The notes under the pieces: model-generated
What the model was told of the DNA's origin: nothing
Database searches by the model: none
The model's input: the letters and a program-made list of their open reading frames with translations, nothing else
In this document: positions 32,022 to 40,293 of the stretch, piece by piece
Position numbering within the stretch: position 1 is the stretch's first letter
How the letters are laid out: the number at the start of each line of letters is the position of its first letter
Program-made: the position numbers and the translations under genes
DNA from: Thalassobius sp034670005
GTDB taxonomy: Bacteria > Pseudomonadota > Alphaproteobacteria > Rhodobacterales > Rhodobacteraceae
Assembly (NCBI RefSeq): GCF_034670005.1
Contig: NZ_JAXMOH010000005.1
Coordinates: 151,156 to 215,155 of the forward strand
DNA length: 64,000 bases
Reading direction: 5' to 3'

Positions 32022-33785
32022 TCAGAGCTGTGTGGCCTCGGCGGCGTCTTCCAGCCGCAGCTGAACCGATTGCCGCCCGCCCCAGCTGTTGATTTCCAGC
32101 CGCCCGGCCAGATGGAACCGCGCGCCGCTGCGATCCGACAACCGCGGACCCAGCGGCCCGTCGAAAGCTCCGAAGCAAATCGCGTCGATCCGTGCGCCCA
32201 GCCCGTCACCGAAACTGAGCTTGAGATGCGATTCGCCAACCCGCTTGGCGAAACTGATCTGAACGTCCGGAAATACATAGCGCGGGGCAGGGGCGCTGGC
32301 CCCGAACGGCCCGGCCTTTTCGATCTGTTCGACCAATTCGACCTGCGCCGCGCCCGGCATCAAAATCCCGTCCAGTTTCAGATCCGCCGGTCCGGCATCG
32401 CCCGCGCCCTGCCGGGCCAGCAATTCCGACAGCCGTGTCATCGCGGCGTCTACCTTGTCGCGGGCCACGGTCAGACCGGCGGCCATCTTGTGACCGCCCC
32501 CTTTGATCAACAGACCCTCGGCTGCAAGCCGCTGAATACTGGCCCCCAGATCGACACCGCTGATCGATCGGCCCGATCCCTTGCCCTCATCCCCCTCCAG
32601 CCCGATCACGATGGCAGGGCGGTTGGTCATTTCTTTCAGCCGGCTGGCCACGATACCGACCACGCCGGGGTGCCACCCTTCACCCGCCGCCCAGACCAGC
32701 GGCGCGTCCAGTCCCCGGTTTTCGGCCTGCTCGATCGCCGCCGCGCGCACGGCGTTTTCGATTTCGCGCCGTTCGCTGTTCAACTCGTCCAGTCGTTCAG
32801 CCATTGCCCGCGCCTCTGCAGGGTTGTCGGTCGATAACAGCCGCGCGCCCAGATCGGCGGCACCGATCCGGCCCCCCGCATTGACCCGCGGGCCCAGTAC
32901 AAAGCCCAGATGATAGGACGTCGGGGCCTGATCTATCCGGCCTACATCCGACAGCGCCACCAGCCCGGGCCGCGCCCGTCGCGCCATGATCTTCAACCCT
33001 TGCCGCACCAGCGCCCGGTTGACCCCGATCAAAGGCGCCACATCGGCCACCGTGGCCAGCGCGACCAGATCCAGCATCGCCATCAGGTCGGGGCCCTGCG
33101 CGCCCTCGCCGCGCATCTGCCGGTTCGCCTCGACCAGCATCAAAAACACCACCGCGGCGGCACAGAGATGCGCCAGGTCGCCGGTTTCGTCCTGCCGATT
33201 GGGGTTCACCACAGCCAGACAATCGGGCAGGGTTTCGCCACCCAGATGGTGGTCCAACACCACCACATCGGTGCCCCTGGCTGCTGCAATCGCAGCGTAG
33301 CTCAGCGTGCCACAATCGACGCAGATAATCAGATCGTGATCGCGCGCCAGTGCTGCCATCGCCGGTTCGTTGGGGCCGTAGCCTTCGTCGATCCGGTCCG
33401 GCACGTAAAGCGTCGCCTGCCGCCCCATCCGGCGCAACCAGTCGATCAGCAGCGCCGCAGAGGACCCGCCATCGACATCGTAATCGGCGAAAATGGCAAT
33501 CTTTTCGCGCGTCTTCACCGCACGCAGGAAACGCGCGGCGGCCTTTTCCATGTCTTTCAGGGACTGTGGGTCGGGCAGCAGGTCGCGCAGCTGCGGGTCG
33601 AGGAACCCCGGAACCGCCTCGGGGGCGACGCCGCGCCGCGCCAGTGTCTGGCACAGGGGGCTGGGCAGGTCAGTCTGCTGGCGCATCGCCTCAGCCATCC
33701 GCTCGACCTCCGGTCCCGGTCCGATCCAGCGCCGCCCGGTCAGCGACCCCTCAACCCCCAGATATGCCCGCTCACCCGTTTTCAA
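32022..33785 (-). CDS. recJ: single-stranded-DNA-specific exonuclease RecJ
   Basis: 587 residues from a TTG at 33785 placed four bases after a perfect AGGAGG; no ATG lies between this and the conserved LGVEGSLTGRRW segment. DHH-family motifs are present: FADYDVDGGSSAALL, CVDCGT and LDHHLGG, then the DHHA1 domain with GSGRSISGVDLG and GGGHKMAAG. It degrades ssDNA 5' to 3' in recombination and mismatch repair. It is 87 bp downstream of hom. Confidence 0.96.
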   Translation of the reverse strand: MKTGERAYLGVEGSLTGRRWIGPGPEVERMAEAMRQQTDLPSPLCQTLARRGVAPEAVPGFLDPQLRDLLPDPQSLKDMEKAAARFLRAVKTREKIAIFADYDVDGGSSAALLIDWLRRMGRQATLYVPDRIDEGYGPNEPAMAALARDHDLIICVDCGTLSYAAIAAARGTDVVVLDHHLGGETLPDCLAVVNPNRQDETGDLAHLCAAAVVFLMLVEANRQMRGEGAQGPDLMAMLDLVALATVADVAPLIGVNRALVRQGLKIMARRARPGLVALSDVGRIDQAPTSYHLGFVLGPRVNAGGRIGAADLGARLLSTDNPAEARAMAERLDELNSERREIENAVRAAAIEQAENRGLDAPLVWAAGEGWHPGVVGIVASRLKEMTNRPAIVIGLEGDEGKGSGRSISGVDLGASIQRLAAEGLLIKGGGHKMAAGLTVARDKVDAAMTRLSELLARQGAGDAGPADLKLDGILMPGAAQVELVEQIEKAGPFGASAPAPRYVFPDVQISFAKRVGESHLKLSFGDGLGARIDAICFGAFDGPLGPRLSDRSGARFHLAGRLEINSWGGRQSVQLRLEDAAEATQL

Positions 33786-33799
33786 AAAGCCTCCTGGCC

Positions 33800-33833
33800 T
33801 TTTCGCTGTTCCCAAAATACTCCCGCCAGAGGC
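33800..33833. repeat. dispersed intergenic repeat, copy 3
   Basis: TTTTCGCTGTTCC followed by AAAATACTCCCGCCAGAGGC, lying in the short gap between the hom stop and the recJ RBS. It shares the AAATACTCCxGCCrGAGGC core with copies 1 and 5. Confidence 0.6.
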
Positions 33834-33872
33834 GTCCCGCCACAATCGCCGTCGTGACGGTCCAGGCGGGGA

Positions 33873-35159
33873 TCACACGCTTTCGATCCGCAGCGCCACC
33901 GGCGCTTCGGCCATCACGTCGGTTTCGGCAATCGCGGCCAGCGCGGCGTCGACATCAGCCCGCGTCGCTTTGTGGGTCACGATCAGCACCGGAGCCTTAT
34001 CATCGACATGGCCGTATTGCCGCATCCGGTTGATCGACACGCCTGCCTCGCCCAGAATCGAGGCGATCTTGGCCAGCGCCCCCGGTTTGTCCTTCAACCC
34101 CATCCGCAGGTAATACGGCGCGGGCAGGGTGGATTTGCCTCGTGTAGCCTGTTTCAGGGTTGTGGCGGGCTGACCAAAGACCGGGTAGCGCACACCGCGC
34201 GCTATATCGCAAACATCGCCCATCACCGCGCTGGCGGTCGGGCCTTCGCCCGCGCCCGCGCCGCGCAACACGATCTGACCGACGCTGTCGCCTTCGACGA
34301 CCACCATGTTGGTGCCGCCTTCCAACTGGCCCAGCGGGCTGTCGGCAGGCACCAGGCAGGGCGACATGCGCTGTTCCAGTCCGCGACCGGTTAGCTGCGC
34401 CACGCCCAGCAGCTTGATGCGATAGCCCATATCGGCGGCCTGACGGATATCTTCCAGGCTGATCCGCTGAATCCCTTCCAGTTCGACCCCGTCGAAATCG
34501 ACCTGAGTGCCGAAGGCCAGCGCGGACAGGATTGCCAATTTGTGCCCGGCATCAATCCCGCCCACGTCGAGATTGGGATCGGCTTCCAGATAGCCCAGCT
34601 TGGCGGCTTCATCGAACAAGGTGTTGTAGCCCTGTCCGGTGGCTTCCATCCGGGTCAGGATGTAGTTGCAGGTGCCGTTCATCACCCCCATGACGCGGCT
34701 GATTTCGTTCGCTGCCAAACCCTCGGCCAACGATTTGATGATCGGGATACCGCCCGCCACGGCGGCCTCATAGCGGATCACCCGACCCGTCGCTTCGGCC
34801 TGTTCTGCCAATGCCTGACCGTGACGGGCCAGCAGCGCCTTGTTGGCCGTGACCACGTCTTTACCCGCGGCCAAAGCGGCCTCGATCGAGGCCTTCGCCG
34901 GGCCGTCTTCGCCGCCCATCAATTCGACATAGACGTCGACATCGTCACGCTGGGCCAGCGCGACAGGGTCGTCTTCCCAGCCATAGTTCGACAGGTTGAC
35001 GCCGCGATCCTTGGTCCGCGACCGGGCCGAAATGGCGCTGATCGTTACCTCGCGACCGGTACGTGCTGTCAGAAGAGCCGCCTGTTGACGGACGATTTTC
35101 ACGACGCCGACACCGACGGTGCCCAGCCCGGCAATGCCAAGGCGCAAGGGGTGGCTCAT
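33873..35159 (-). CDS. hom: homoserine dehydrogenase
   Basis: 428 residues from ATG 35159 (AGGAGG RBS). The NAD(P)-binding loop is LGIAGLGTVGVGVVK, the catalytic region includes GVMNGTCNYILTRM and LGYLEADPNLDVGGIDAGHK, and a C-terminal ACT domain (KDKPGALAKIASILGEAGVS) provides threonine feedback control. It reduces aspartate semialdehyde to homoserine on the way to threonine and methionine. Confidence 0.97.
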   Translation of the reverse strand: MSHPLRLGIAGLGTVGVGVVKIVRQQAALLTARTGREVTISAISARSRTKDRGVNLSNYGWEDDPVALAQRDDVDVYVELMGGEDGPAKASIEAALAAGKDVVTANKALLARHGQALAEQAEATGRVIRYEAAVAGGIPIIKSLAEGLAANEISRVMGVMNGTCNYILTRMEATGQGYNTLFDEAAKLGYLEADPNLDVGGIDAGHKLAILSALAFGTQVDFDGVELEGIQRISLEDIRQAADMGYRIKLLGVAQLTGRGLEQRMSPCLVPADSPLGQLEGGTNMVVVEGDSVGQIVLRGAGAGEGPTASAVMGDVCDIARGVRYPVFGQPATTLKQATRGKSTLPAPYYLRMGLKDKPGALAKIASILGEAGVSINRMRQYGHVDDKAPVLIVTHKATRADVDAALAAIAETDVMAEAPVALRIESV

Positions 35160-35255
35160 CTGGCCCTCCTGACTGTTACGGATCTTTGACAGGCGATGTA
35201 CCGGGTCTTGCTGCCCGGCGCAACGCGGCAATTGGCGGTCCGCGGCAGCGTCGCC

Positions 35256-35510
35256 TTAATCCACCGCAAGCTGCCGCAACCGGGCGGCGCGGGCGCGCAG
35301 CGCCCCGGCACGGGCTTGCAGGGCGGCATCGGTATCCTCGGTGATAGCGCTCTGTGCATTGGCCGCCAGAATCGGCTCCAGCGGCAACAGCGCCGGAAAA
35401 TCGGCCTGTCGCGCCGCCGGTTCAATCCGGTCATCCAGATCGGGAAAATCGGCGCAGCCGGTCAGGCCGGTCAGGGAAAGGGCAATAAACAGGGCGGTGG
35501 TCGCGCGCAT
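35256..35510 (-). CDS. small putative lipoprotein
   Basis: 84 residues. A lipoprotein signal peptide with lipobox LTGC (Cys19) is followed by an acidic stretch and an alanine/arginine-rich helical C-terminus (ALQARAGALRARAARLRQL) that could be a short coiled coil. It would be anchored to the outer or inner membrane facing the periplasm. It lies 96 bp upstream of hom on the same strand. No family recognised. Confidence 0.75.
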   Translation of the reverse strand: MRATTALFIALSLTGLTGCADFPDLDDRIEPAARQADFPALLPLEPILAANAQSAITEDTDAALQARAGALRARAARLRQLAVD

Positions 35511-35620
35511 GGCGAACTCTCATCAGCAGGGCTTGTCCCGTTCTTGCACCAGAACCGGTCTTGCGGCAAGAGATAGCGATTCGTCGTTGGTGGTATTGGC
35601 GGGCAGATGCCTCTTTGATT

Positions 35621-35634
35621 TGAACGAATGTTCA
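35621..35634. promoter_or_regulatory. candidate operator of the second TetR gene
   Basis: TGAAC-gaat-GTTCA, 14 bp before the ATG of the TetR gene and directly next to a TATAAA that may be its -10 element. TetR-type operators of this TGAAC class are common; autoregulation is inferred. Confidence 0.5.
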
Positions 35635-35648
35635 TATAAATTCCCCGC

Positions 35649-36236
35649 ATGGCCAGAACAGCAGGTTCCCATTCCGATATCACCGGTCCGCGCGTGCTTG
35701 ATGCGGCGATGCGGCTTTTCGCGCGCCACGGCTATGCTGCCGTATCGATGCGCCAGATCGCCAAGGAGGTCGGCGTGCAGGCCGGAGCGCTGTACAATTA
35801 CACCCCCGATAAGCAATCGTTGCTGTCTGATCTGATGCGGCGTCACATGGATGATCTGCTAGCCGCGCGCGCCGCGCACCGGCACCCCGGCACCGCGCTG
35901 GAAAAGCTTGAAGAGTTTACCCGGTTCCATATCCGCTATCACCTCGACCGCTCGGACGAGGTGTTCATCGCCTATATGGAACTGCGCAACCTGACGCCGG
36001 AAAATTTCATCGCGGTCGAGGCCCTGCGCCGCCGTTATGAAAACGAACTGGAATCCATTCTGCGGCAGGGAGCAGAGGAAGGTGTGTTTGCCATCACTGA
36101 TAGCCGGATCGAAACCATGGCGGTCATCGCCATGCTGACCGGCGTGACCACATGGTATCGCGCCGAAGGCCGGCTTTCGGCGGACGAGGTTGAAGGCATC
36201 TATTGGGACATGGTGCGCAAGGCCGTCTCGGTCTGA
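35649..36236 (+). CDS. TetR/AcrR-family transcriptional regulator
   Basis: 195 residues with HTH AAMRLFARHGYAAVSMRQIA and EVGVQAGALYNYTPDKQSLL. The C-terminal region resembles TetR members with a TetR_C_33-like domain that regulate fatty acid or CoA-thioester metabolism, but this is tentative. It stands alone and reads away from the lipoprotein gene. A palindrome overlaps its promoter. Confidence 0.92.
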   Translation: MARTAGSHSDITGPRVLDAAMRLFARHGYAAVSMRQIAKEVGVQAGALYNYTPDKQSLLSDLMRRHMDDLLAARAAHRHPGTALEKLEEFTRFHIRYHLDRSDEVFIAYMELRNLTPENFIAVEALRRRYENELESILRQGAEEGVFAITDSRIETMAVIAMLTGVTTWYRAEGRLSADEVEGIYWDMVRKAVSV

Positions 36237-36306
36237 GTGTCGCAAAGCCTCTCGCATTGCGACGACAGACCGGCTATCAGCGGCGCAACAGGCAAAGAGG
36301 TGCGAA

Positions 36307-36801
36307 ATGGACGGTTCGGGACAACAGAAAATTCTGGCCACGGCACAGGCATCAGTTCTGCGGCGCTGGACGGGGATCGGTTTGCTGGTGCTGCTGGGGG
36401 CGATGATGGTCGCGTTGGCCTTCAGTATCCCGTCCGCTTCGGCGCTGGGACTTCAGGTGGTCCTGATCCTGCTCGGCGCGGCGATGATTGCCTTTGCGGT
36501 CAAGATGCATGGCGCGACCCGGCTCGGCCTGCAACTGACCGAAAGCGCCCTGTGTGATAGCGATGGTACCGAAATCGCCCGGGTCGAGGATATCGTTAGC
36601 GTCAATCGTGGCACCTTTGCGTTCAAGCCGTCGCATGGCTTCATGCTGCTGCTGGCGCAGCCGCGCGGGCGGCGCTGGCAACCCGGCATCTGGTGGCGGA
36701 TGGGCCGGCGGGTCGGGATCGGCGGGGTGCTGCCCGGCGGGCAAACCAAAGCGATCGCCGAAATTCTTCAGGTCATGATCTCGGAACGGTCGGACGGCTG
36801 A
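36307..36801 (+). CDS. two-helix membrane protein, hypothetical
   Basis: 164 residues from ATG 36307 (AAAGAGG upstream). Two hydrophobic helices lie at about residues 22-42 and 46-66, followed by a soluble domain with a beta-rich, PH-like look (LCDSDGTEIARVEDIVSVNRGTFAFKP cut here by eye into strands) and an arginine-rich patch. No known family. It is convergent with the TadE gene at 36809; only 7 bp separate the stops. Confidence 0.75.
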   Translation: MDGSGQQKILATAQASVLRRWTGIGLLVLLGAMMVALAFSIPSASALGLQVVLILLGAAMIAFAVKMHGATRLGLQLTESALCDSDGTEIARVEDIVSVNRGTFAFKPSHGFMLLLAQPRGRRWQPGIWWRMGRRVGIGGVLPGGQTKAIAEILQVMISERSDG

Positions 36802-36808
36802 TCCCCGG

Positions 36809-37375
36809 TCAACTGTCCGGGTACCGGTTCCAGGCCAGTTGCGGGGCGAAACGCGGGCTGGTGAAAGACATCTGGTAAATATCCGATTCATTCAGCCCGA
36901 CCTCGAAGAGCGGCGTGAAGTGGCTCCAGGATTCGACCACGATGATGCGTTCATTGTCGATCAACGAAGGCAACCGGTCTGTCATCGTATTTAATTCGGT
37001 TTCGGTCAGCGCCACCGCACCACCGCGCGCTTCGGACCAATCCAATGAATAGGCGGCTTCTTCTTCGTCCCACATCGCCACGGTGATGCGGATGCGGGGC
37101 GATGAATTGCCCTTGGCCAGAAACGTGAACAGCGATTGCATACTGTCGATATAGCCGTCATCGACCGCCGCCGTTTCGCGCGACAACAGGTCACCAACGG
37201 TGAAATTGGCTTTGATATTGACGCTGGTCTGCCGGAAGGCGTCGAAATAGACATAGCTGGCCAGGAACGCCCAGAAAAGGAACGGCACCACGATTACCGC
37301 TTCCAGCGCGACCGTGCCGTCGCTTTCTTTGGCAAAGCGGCGCAGCAGGGCTTTGATTTTACACATAATCCGCAT
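36809..37375 (-). CDS. TadE/TadF-like minor pilin protein
   Basis: 188 residues from ATG 37375, which overlaps the previous stop by one base (TGATG). The N-terminus has the TadE pattern: basic residues, then a hydrophobic helix VALEAVIVVPFLFWAFLAS containing the Glu of the processing-type motif. The rest is a periplasmic domain. It forms a triplet with another TadE-like and a TadG-like gene, implying a role in Flp/tight-adherence pili or a related secreted complex. Confidence 0.85.
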   Translation of the reverse strand: MRIMCKIKALLRRFAKESDGTVALEAVIVVPFLFWAFLASYVYFDAFRQTSVNIKANFTVGDLLSRETAAVDDGYIDSMQSLFTFLAKGNSSPRIRITVAMWDEEEAAYSLDWSEARGGAVALTETELNTMTDRLPSLIDNERIIVVESWSHFTPLFEVGLNESDIYQMSFTSPRFAPQLAWNRYPDS

Positions 37376-37908
37376 CACATCGGCTCCTGAACAAAGGCGG
37401 AAGACGCCACCAAGGCATATTGCCCCGCTCCATCCGTCACCAACTTTTTGCCCAATCCGACCGATGGGAACAATGGGTTGACCTTGAAACAGACCCTGAG
37501 CAGCATCAGCTCGTTTTCCTGACCGTTTTCGAACGTGCGCACCGGCGACACTTCTTCCGAGGCATCGGTGCAATCGGCTTCCTGCGGCGGCGCGACCCAG
37601 TTGCGCGGATCGAGCTGGATCATTTCCAGCCGCAAATTATTTTCGCAATCGTTCAGGATCGACGCCAAGTCGCAGATCTCCTGCTTGATTTCGTCATGCT
37701 GCGGTGCCAATCCGGTGCCAAGGCGGATATCGCGTACCACCAGGTCGGTCGCCCGTTCGATGATCGTGGTGCGCATGGTGATCAACCCCAGTTCCCACGA
37801 TGACCCCATCAGGACCACGAAGATCGGGAATACGATCACGAACTCGAGCGTGGCAGAGCCTCTTTCGCTGCGGCGGAACCGGGTAAGGAAACGTTTGAAC
37901 ATACTCAT
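37375..37908 (-). CDS. TadE-family protein
   Basis: 177 residues with RSERGSATLEFVIVFPIFVV, the canonical TadE N-terminal helix and Glu, at about residues 13-32. The periplasmic part contains several cysteines (CDLASILNDC, CTDASE). Its ATG at 37908 overlaps the TadG-like stop (ATGA), so all three genes are translationally coupled. Confidence 0.88.
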   Translation of the reverse strand: MSMFKRFLTRFRRSERGSATLEFVIVFPIFVVLMGSSWELGLITMRTTIIERATDLVVRDIRLGTGLAPQHDEIKQEICDLASILNDCENNLRLEMIQLDPRNWVAPPQEADCTDASEEVSPVRTFENGQENELMLLRVCFKVNPLFPSVGLGKKLVTDGAGQYALVASSAFVQEPM

Positions 37909-39605
37909 TGCGTCAACCTCAGTTTACTGATTGATGCGGCGATGGATTCGAACGCGTCACTGATATCCAACCCGTTCACGTCGAAATGATGGCTGGCAGA
38001 GCTGGCACATCTTTCCAGCAATCTCTGGCCGCGGCGGGGGGCCTCGAAACCGATCGTGAATACCACGACGCCTTGGTCCTTTGCCGCGTTGCAGACATGT
38101 CTGGCACGCTGATCCTTGGCGGAGGCGTCTTTCTTGGAATAGGCATTGGTAAACCAGGTCGACCACCGATTGCCCTGATAGGAATGGTTGATATCGGCGT
38201 TATAGGCCAGCGACACTTGGTTGAAGAGTTCGGGATAGGTCAGTTGAACCGCATCGCCGGGTTCTTCCACCGTATTGCAACCGCTCCAATATGAGCATTG
38301 CTGATAGCTGCCGTTGCCATACGGGTGATCGTACCAGTCGCCGTACCAGTTGTTCGCGCTCGGCCACCAGTATTCGGTGCTGTTTCCGTTGCTGTGCTGA
38401 ACCGAATAGTGTTCGCTATCGAAGTCGAACTCGCCGGTGTCGCGGTAGCCGTTGCCATTGGTGTCGCCGGTAACCGGCTTGTACCAGACATCTGACAGAC
38501 CGTCGCGCATCGACGGATTCAGCATGTATTGGTCGGTGTTCTGACCGTCCGTCATCAACACGATGATCTTGAGGGTGGTGTCGTCGTCATAGGCGACCGG
38601 ACGGTCGGTAAAGTCGGCATCGACCACGTTCTTGTTGATCAAAGCATTGACCACCGGCCGGGTGCTGGGGTCCAGCAGCAGCGATCCCCATTTCAGCCCG
38701 ATATCGATCGACGTGTTGCCCTTGGCCTGCAGCGCGTTGATACGTTCGTGCAGCAGGTTTTTGTCGTTGGACAGTGGCAGGATCTGCGCATAATCCGCGA
38801 TCGGGCAGACCCAGTATTGGTCCCGGCTCGAAACCCGTGGCCAGACATCGAAATGCCCTGTCAGTTCCAGCATCTCGGTCTGCGACACGCTGCTGCTGCT
38901 GAACTGGTCGTCGTTGAAATTGACGCAATGGGAATAATCGTGTTCGGCGGTCGTGGTGTATTCCTCCAAAATCGACCGTCCCGCATTTACCTGCATGGCG
39001 TAGGGAATGATCGAAATCGAAGCAGTCCCCGAAGAAGACGCATCCAGAATAGCATCGACGAATTCGATGGCAGCCGGTTTCAGCCGTGCAAGCCGCGAAT
39101 TGCTGCCCATCGAACCCGAGACATCGAGAACCAGCGAAATTTCCACGCTGCCGATGCTTTCGGCGGCGCCACCCGATGCGGGGGCGGTCAATTCGTTGAT
39201 GCCTACCAGCGACAGGAAATTGGTGCTCAGATGCGATTGTGCCGTGGCGTTGACCGATTTGTATCCTAACCCTTCTTCGACCGAAACATTTGTTAGGTAT
39301 TCGGCGATTCCGGCCTTGGTGAAATAGTCGGTGACGACAGAGTTGGCATCCGCGGTCTGGTCCATGTCGGCTGCGGCCAGAACGGCACGATCAAGCGTGT
39401 TCTGAAGCTTGGCGCGGTCGCGTTCATAGCGCATCAGGTCAATGCCGATCCCGGCAACCATCAACATGCAGATGAATGCAAAGATCGCAAACATCGTCAT
39501 CGACCCGGCCTCATCCCGACGAAACCGTCTGAGCCGGTCAAGTCTCTTGGCCAAGTTTTCTTGACGGCCAAAGCCGCAGCAGTCAAAAATCCGCTGTTCC
39601 ATCAT
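37905..39605 (-). CDS. TadG-like pilus-assembly protein with von Willebrand A domain
   Basis: 566 residues from ATG 39605 (AAAGGTG upstream; a second ATG follows directly). The N-terminal TadE/G helix (DEAGSMTMFAIFAFICMLMV) is followed by a large extracytoplasmic region whose VWA domain has the MIDAS DVSGSMGSNS near residue 160 and VLMTDGQNTDQY. A Tyr/Trp/Asn/Gly-rich insert lies around residues 370-430. It heads the minor-pilin triplet. No tad ATPase, platform or flp gene is in the window. Confidence 0.87.
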   Translation of the reverse strand: MMEQRIFDCCGFGRQENLAKRLDRLRRFRRDEAGSMTMFAIFAFICMLMVAGIGIDLMRYERDRAKLQNTLDRAVLAAADMDQTADANSVVTDYFTKAGIAEYLTNVSVEEGLGYKSVNATAQSHLSTNFLSLVGINELTAPASGGAAESIGSVEISLVLDVSGSMGSNSRLARLKPAAIEFVDAILDASSSGTASISIIPYAMQVNAGRSILEEYTTTAEHDYSHCVNFNDDQFSSSSVSQTEMLELTGHFDVWPRVSSRDQYWVCPIADYAQILPLSNDKNLLHERINALQAKGNTSIDIGLKWGSLLLDPSTRPVVNALINKNVVDADFTDRPVAYDDDTTLKIIVLMTDGQNTDQYMLNPSMRDGLSDVWYKPVTGDTNGNGYRDTGEFDFDSEHYSVQHSNGNSTEYWWPSANNWYGDWYDHPYGNGSYQQCSYWSGCNTVEEPGDAVQLTYPELFNQVSLAYNADINHSYQGNRWSTWFTNAYSKKDASAKDQRARHVCNAAKDQGVVVFTIGFEAPRRGQRLLERCASSASHHFDVNGLDISDAFESIAASISKLRLTQ

Positions 39606-39903
39606 GTCACCTTTACATCCGGCCCGCCGGAGGATGTCCCGATCCCCGGCAGACACATTAAGTGCTTTGAATGTTGTGCTTTGGATTCGTGGCCAAATTT
39701 GGGCGCGGCAAAGGCTATGCTGGGATAGTGTTGCGCAGTTTTGGGCAATGCCCAGAAAACCAAATGGATTGTTTCCGGAATTGGCCGGAATCGTTAAAGT
39801 CTTACGGACTTGCCTGGTTGACAGCCGGGTGCGGCGCGTTCTCCTTGCGGCGATCTGGATCTGCTGGCATCAAGGGACAAGACGACTGAACCAGAGGTGT
39901 TTT
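39606..39903. other. intergenic region between tadG-like gene and small secreted protein gene
   Basis: About 300 bp without a supported gene. It must contain the promoters of both divergent genes. A TTGACA occurs near 39820 but no good -10 is at the right distance. A TTCCGG / CCGGAA inverted repeat with a six-base loop is at about 39775-39792. Confidence 0.5.
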
Positions 39904-40212
39904 ATGATCCGTTTACTTTGTCTTGCTGCCCTCGTTCTGGCCACCCCTGCGCTTGCCGAAACCAAACAGCAACGGCAGGACCGCTGCGCCATTCAGGCCG
40001 GGATCGTGCGGCAGGCGGTCGATCTGCGCACGCGCAACAAGTCCGAGAAACGCGCAGGCAAGCTGATCCTGAAATCCGACCCCATCGCGGGCAGCAAATA
40101 CGAACAGAACGTGGATGTGCTGGTGGATTGGGTCTACAATCTGCCAAAACAGCAGCTTGAGCCGGAAACCATCGTCCAGTTCGAAACCGCCTGTAATGAA
40201 TTCATCCAATAA
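39904..40212 (+). CDS. small secreted protein, hypothetical
   Basis: 102 residues from ATG 39904. A clear Sec signal peptide (IRLLCLAALVLATPALA, cleavage before Glu20) precedes a basic, helical mature part with two cysteines (CAIQAG and ETACNEF) likely to form a disulfide in the periplasm. The open frame continues upstream but only the signal-peptide start makes sense. No family recognised. It ends 81 bp before dnaG. Confidence 0.75.
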   Translation: MIRLLCLAALVLATPALAETKQQRQDRCAIQAGIVRQAVDLRTRNKSEKRAGKLILKSDPIAGSKYEQNVDVLVDWVYNLPKQQLEPETIVQFETACNEFIQ

Positions 40213-40293
40213 ATCAGAGGCGTGACGCTGTTCCATCGCGGTTGACGCGCTGGCCCATTTTCTTGTGGCGCGGCGCGCTCTATAGTTCCCGGC

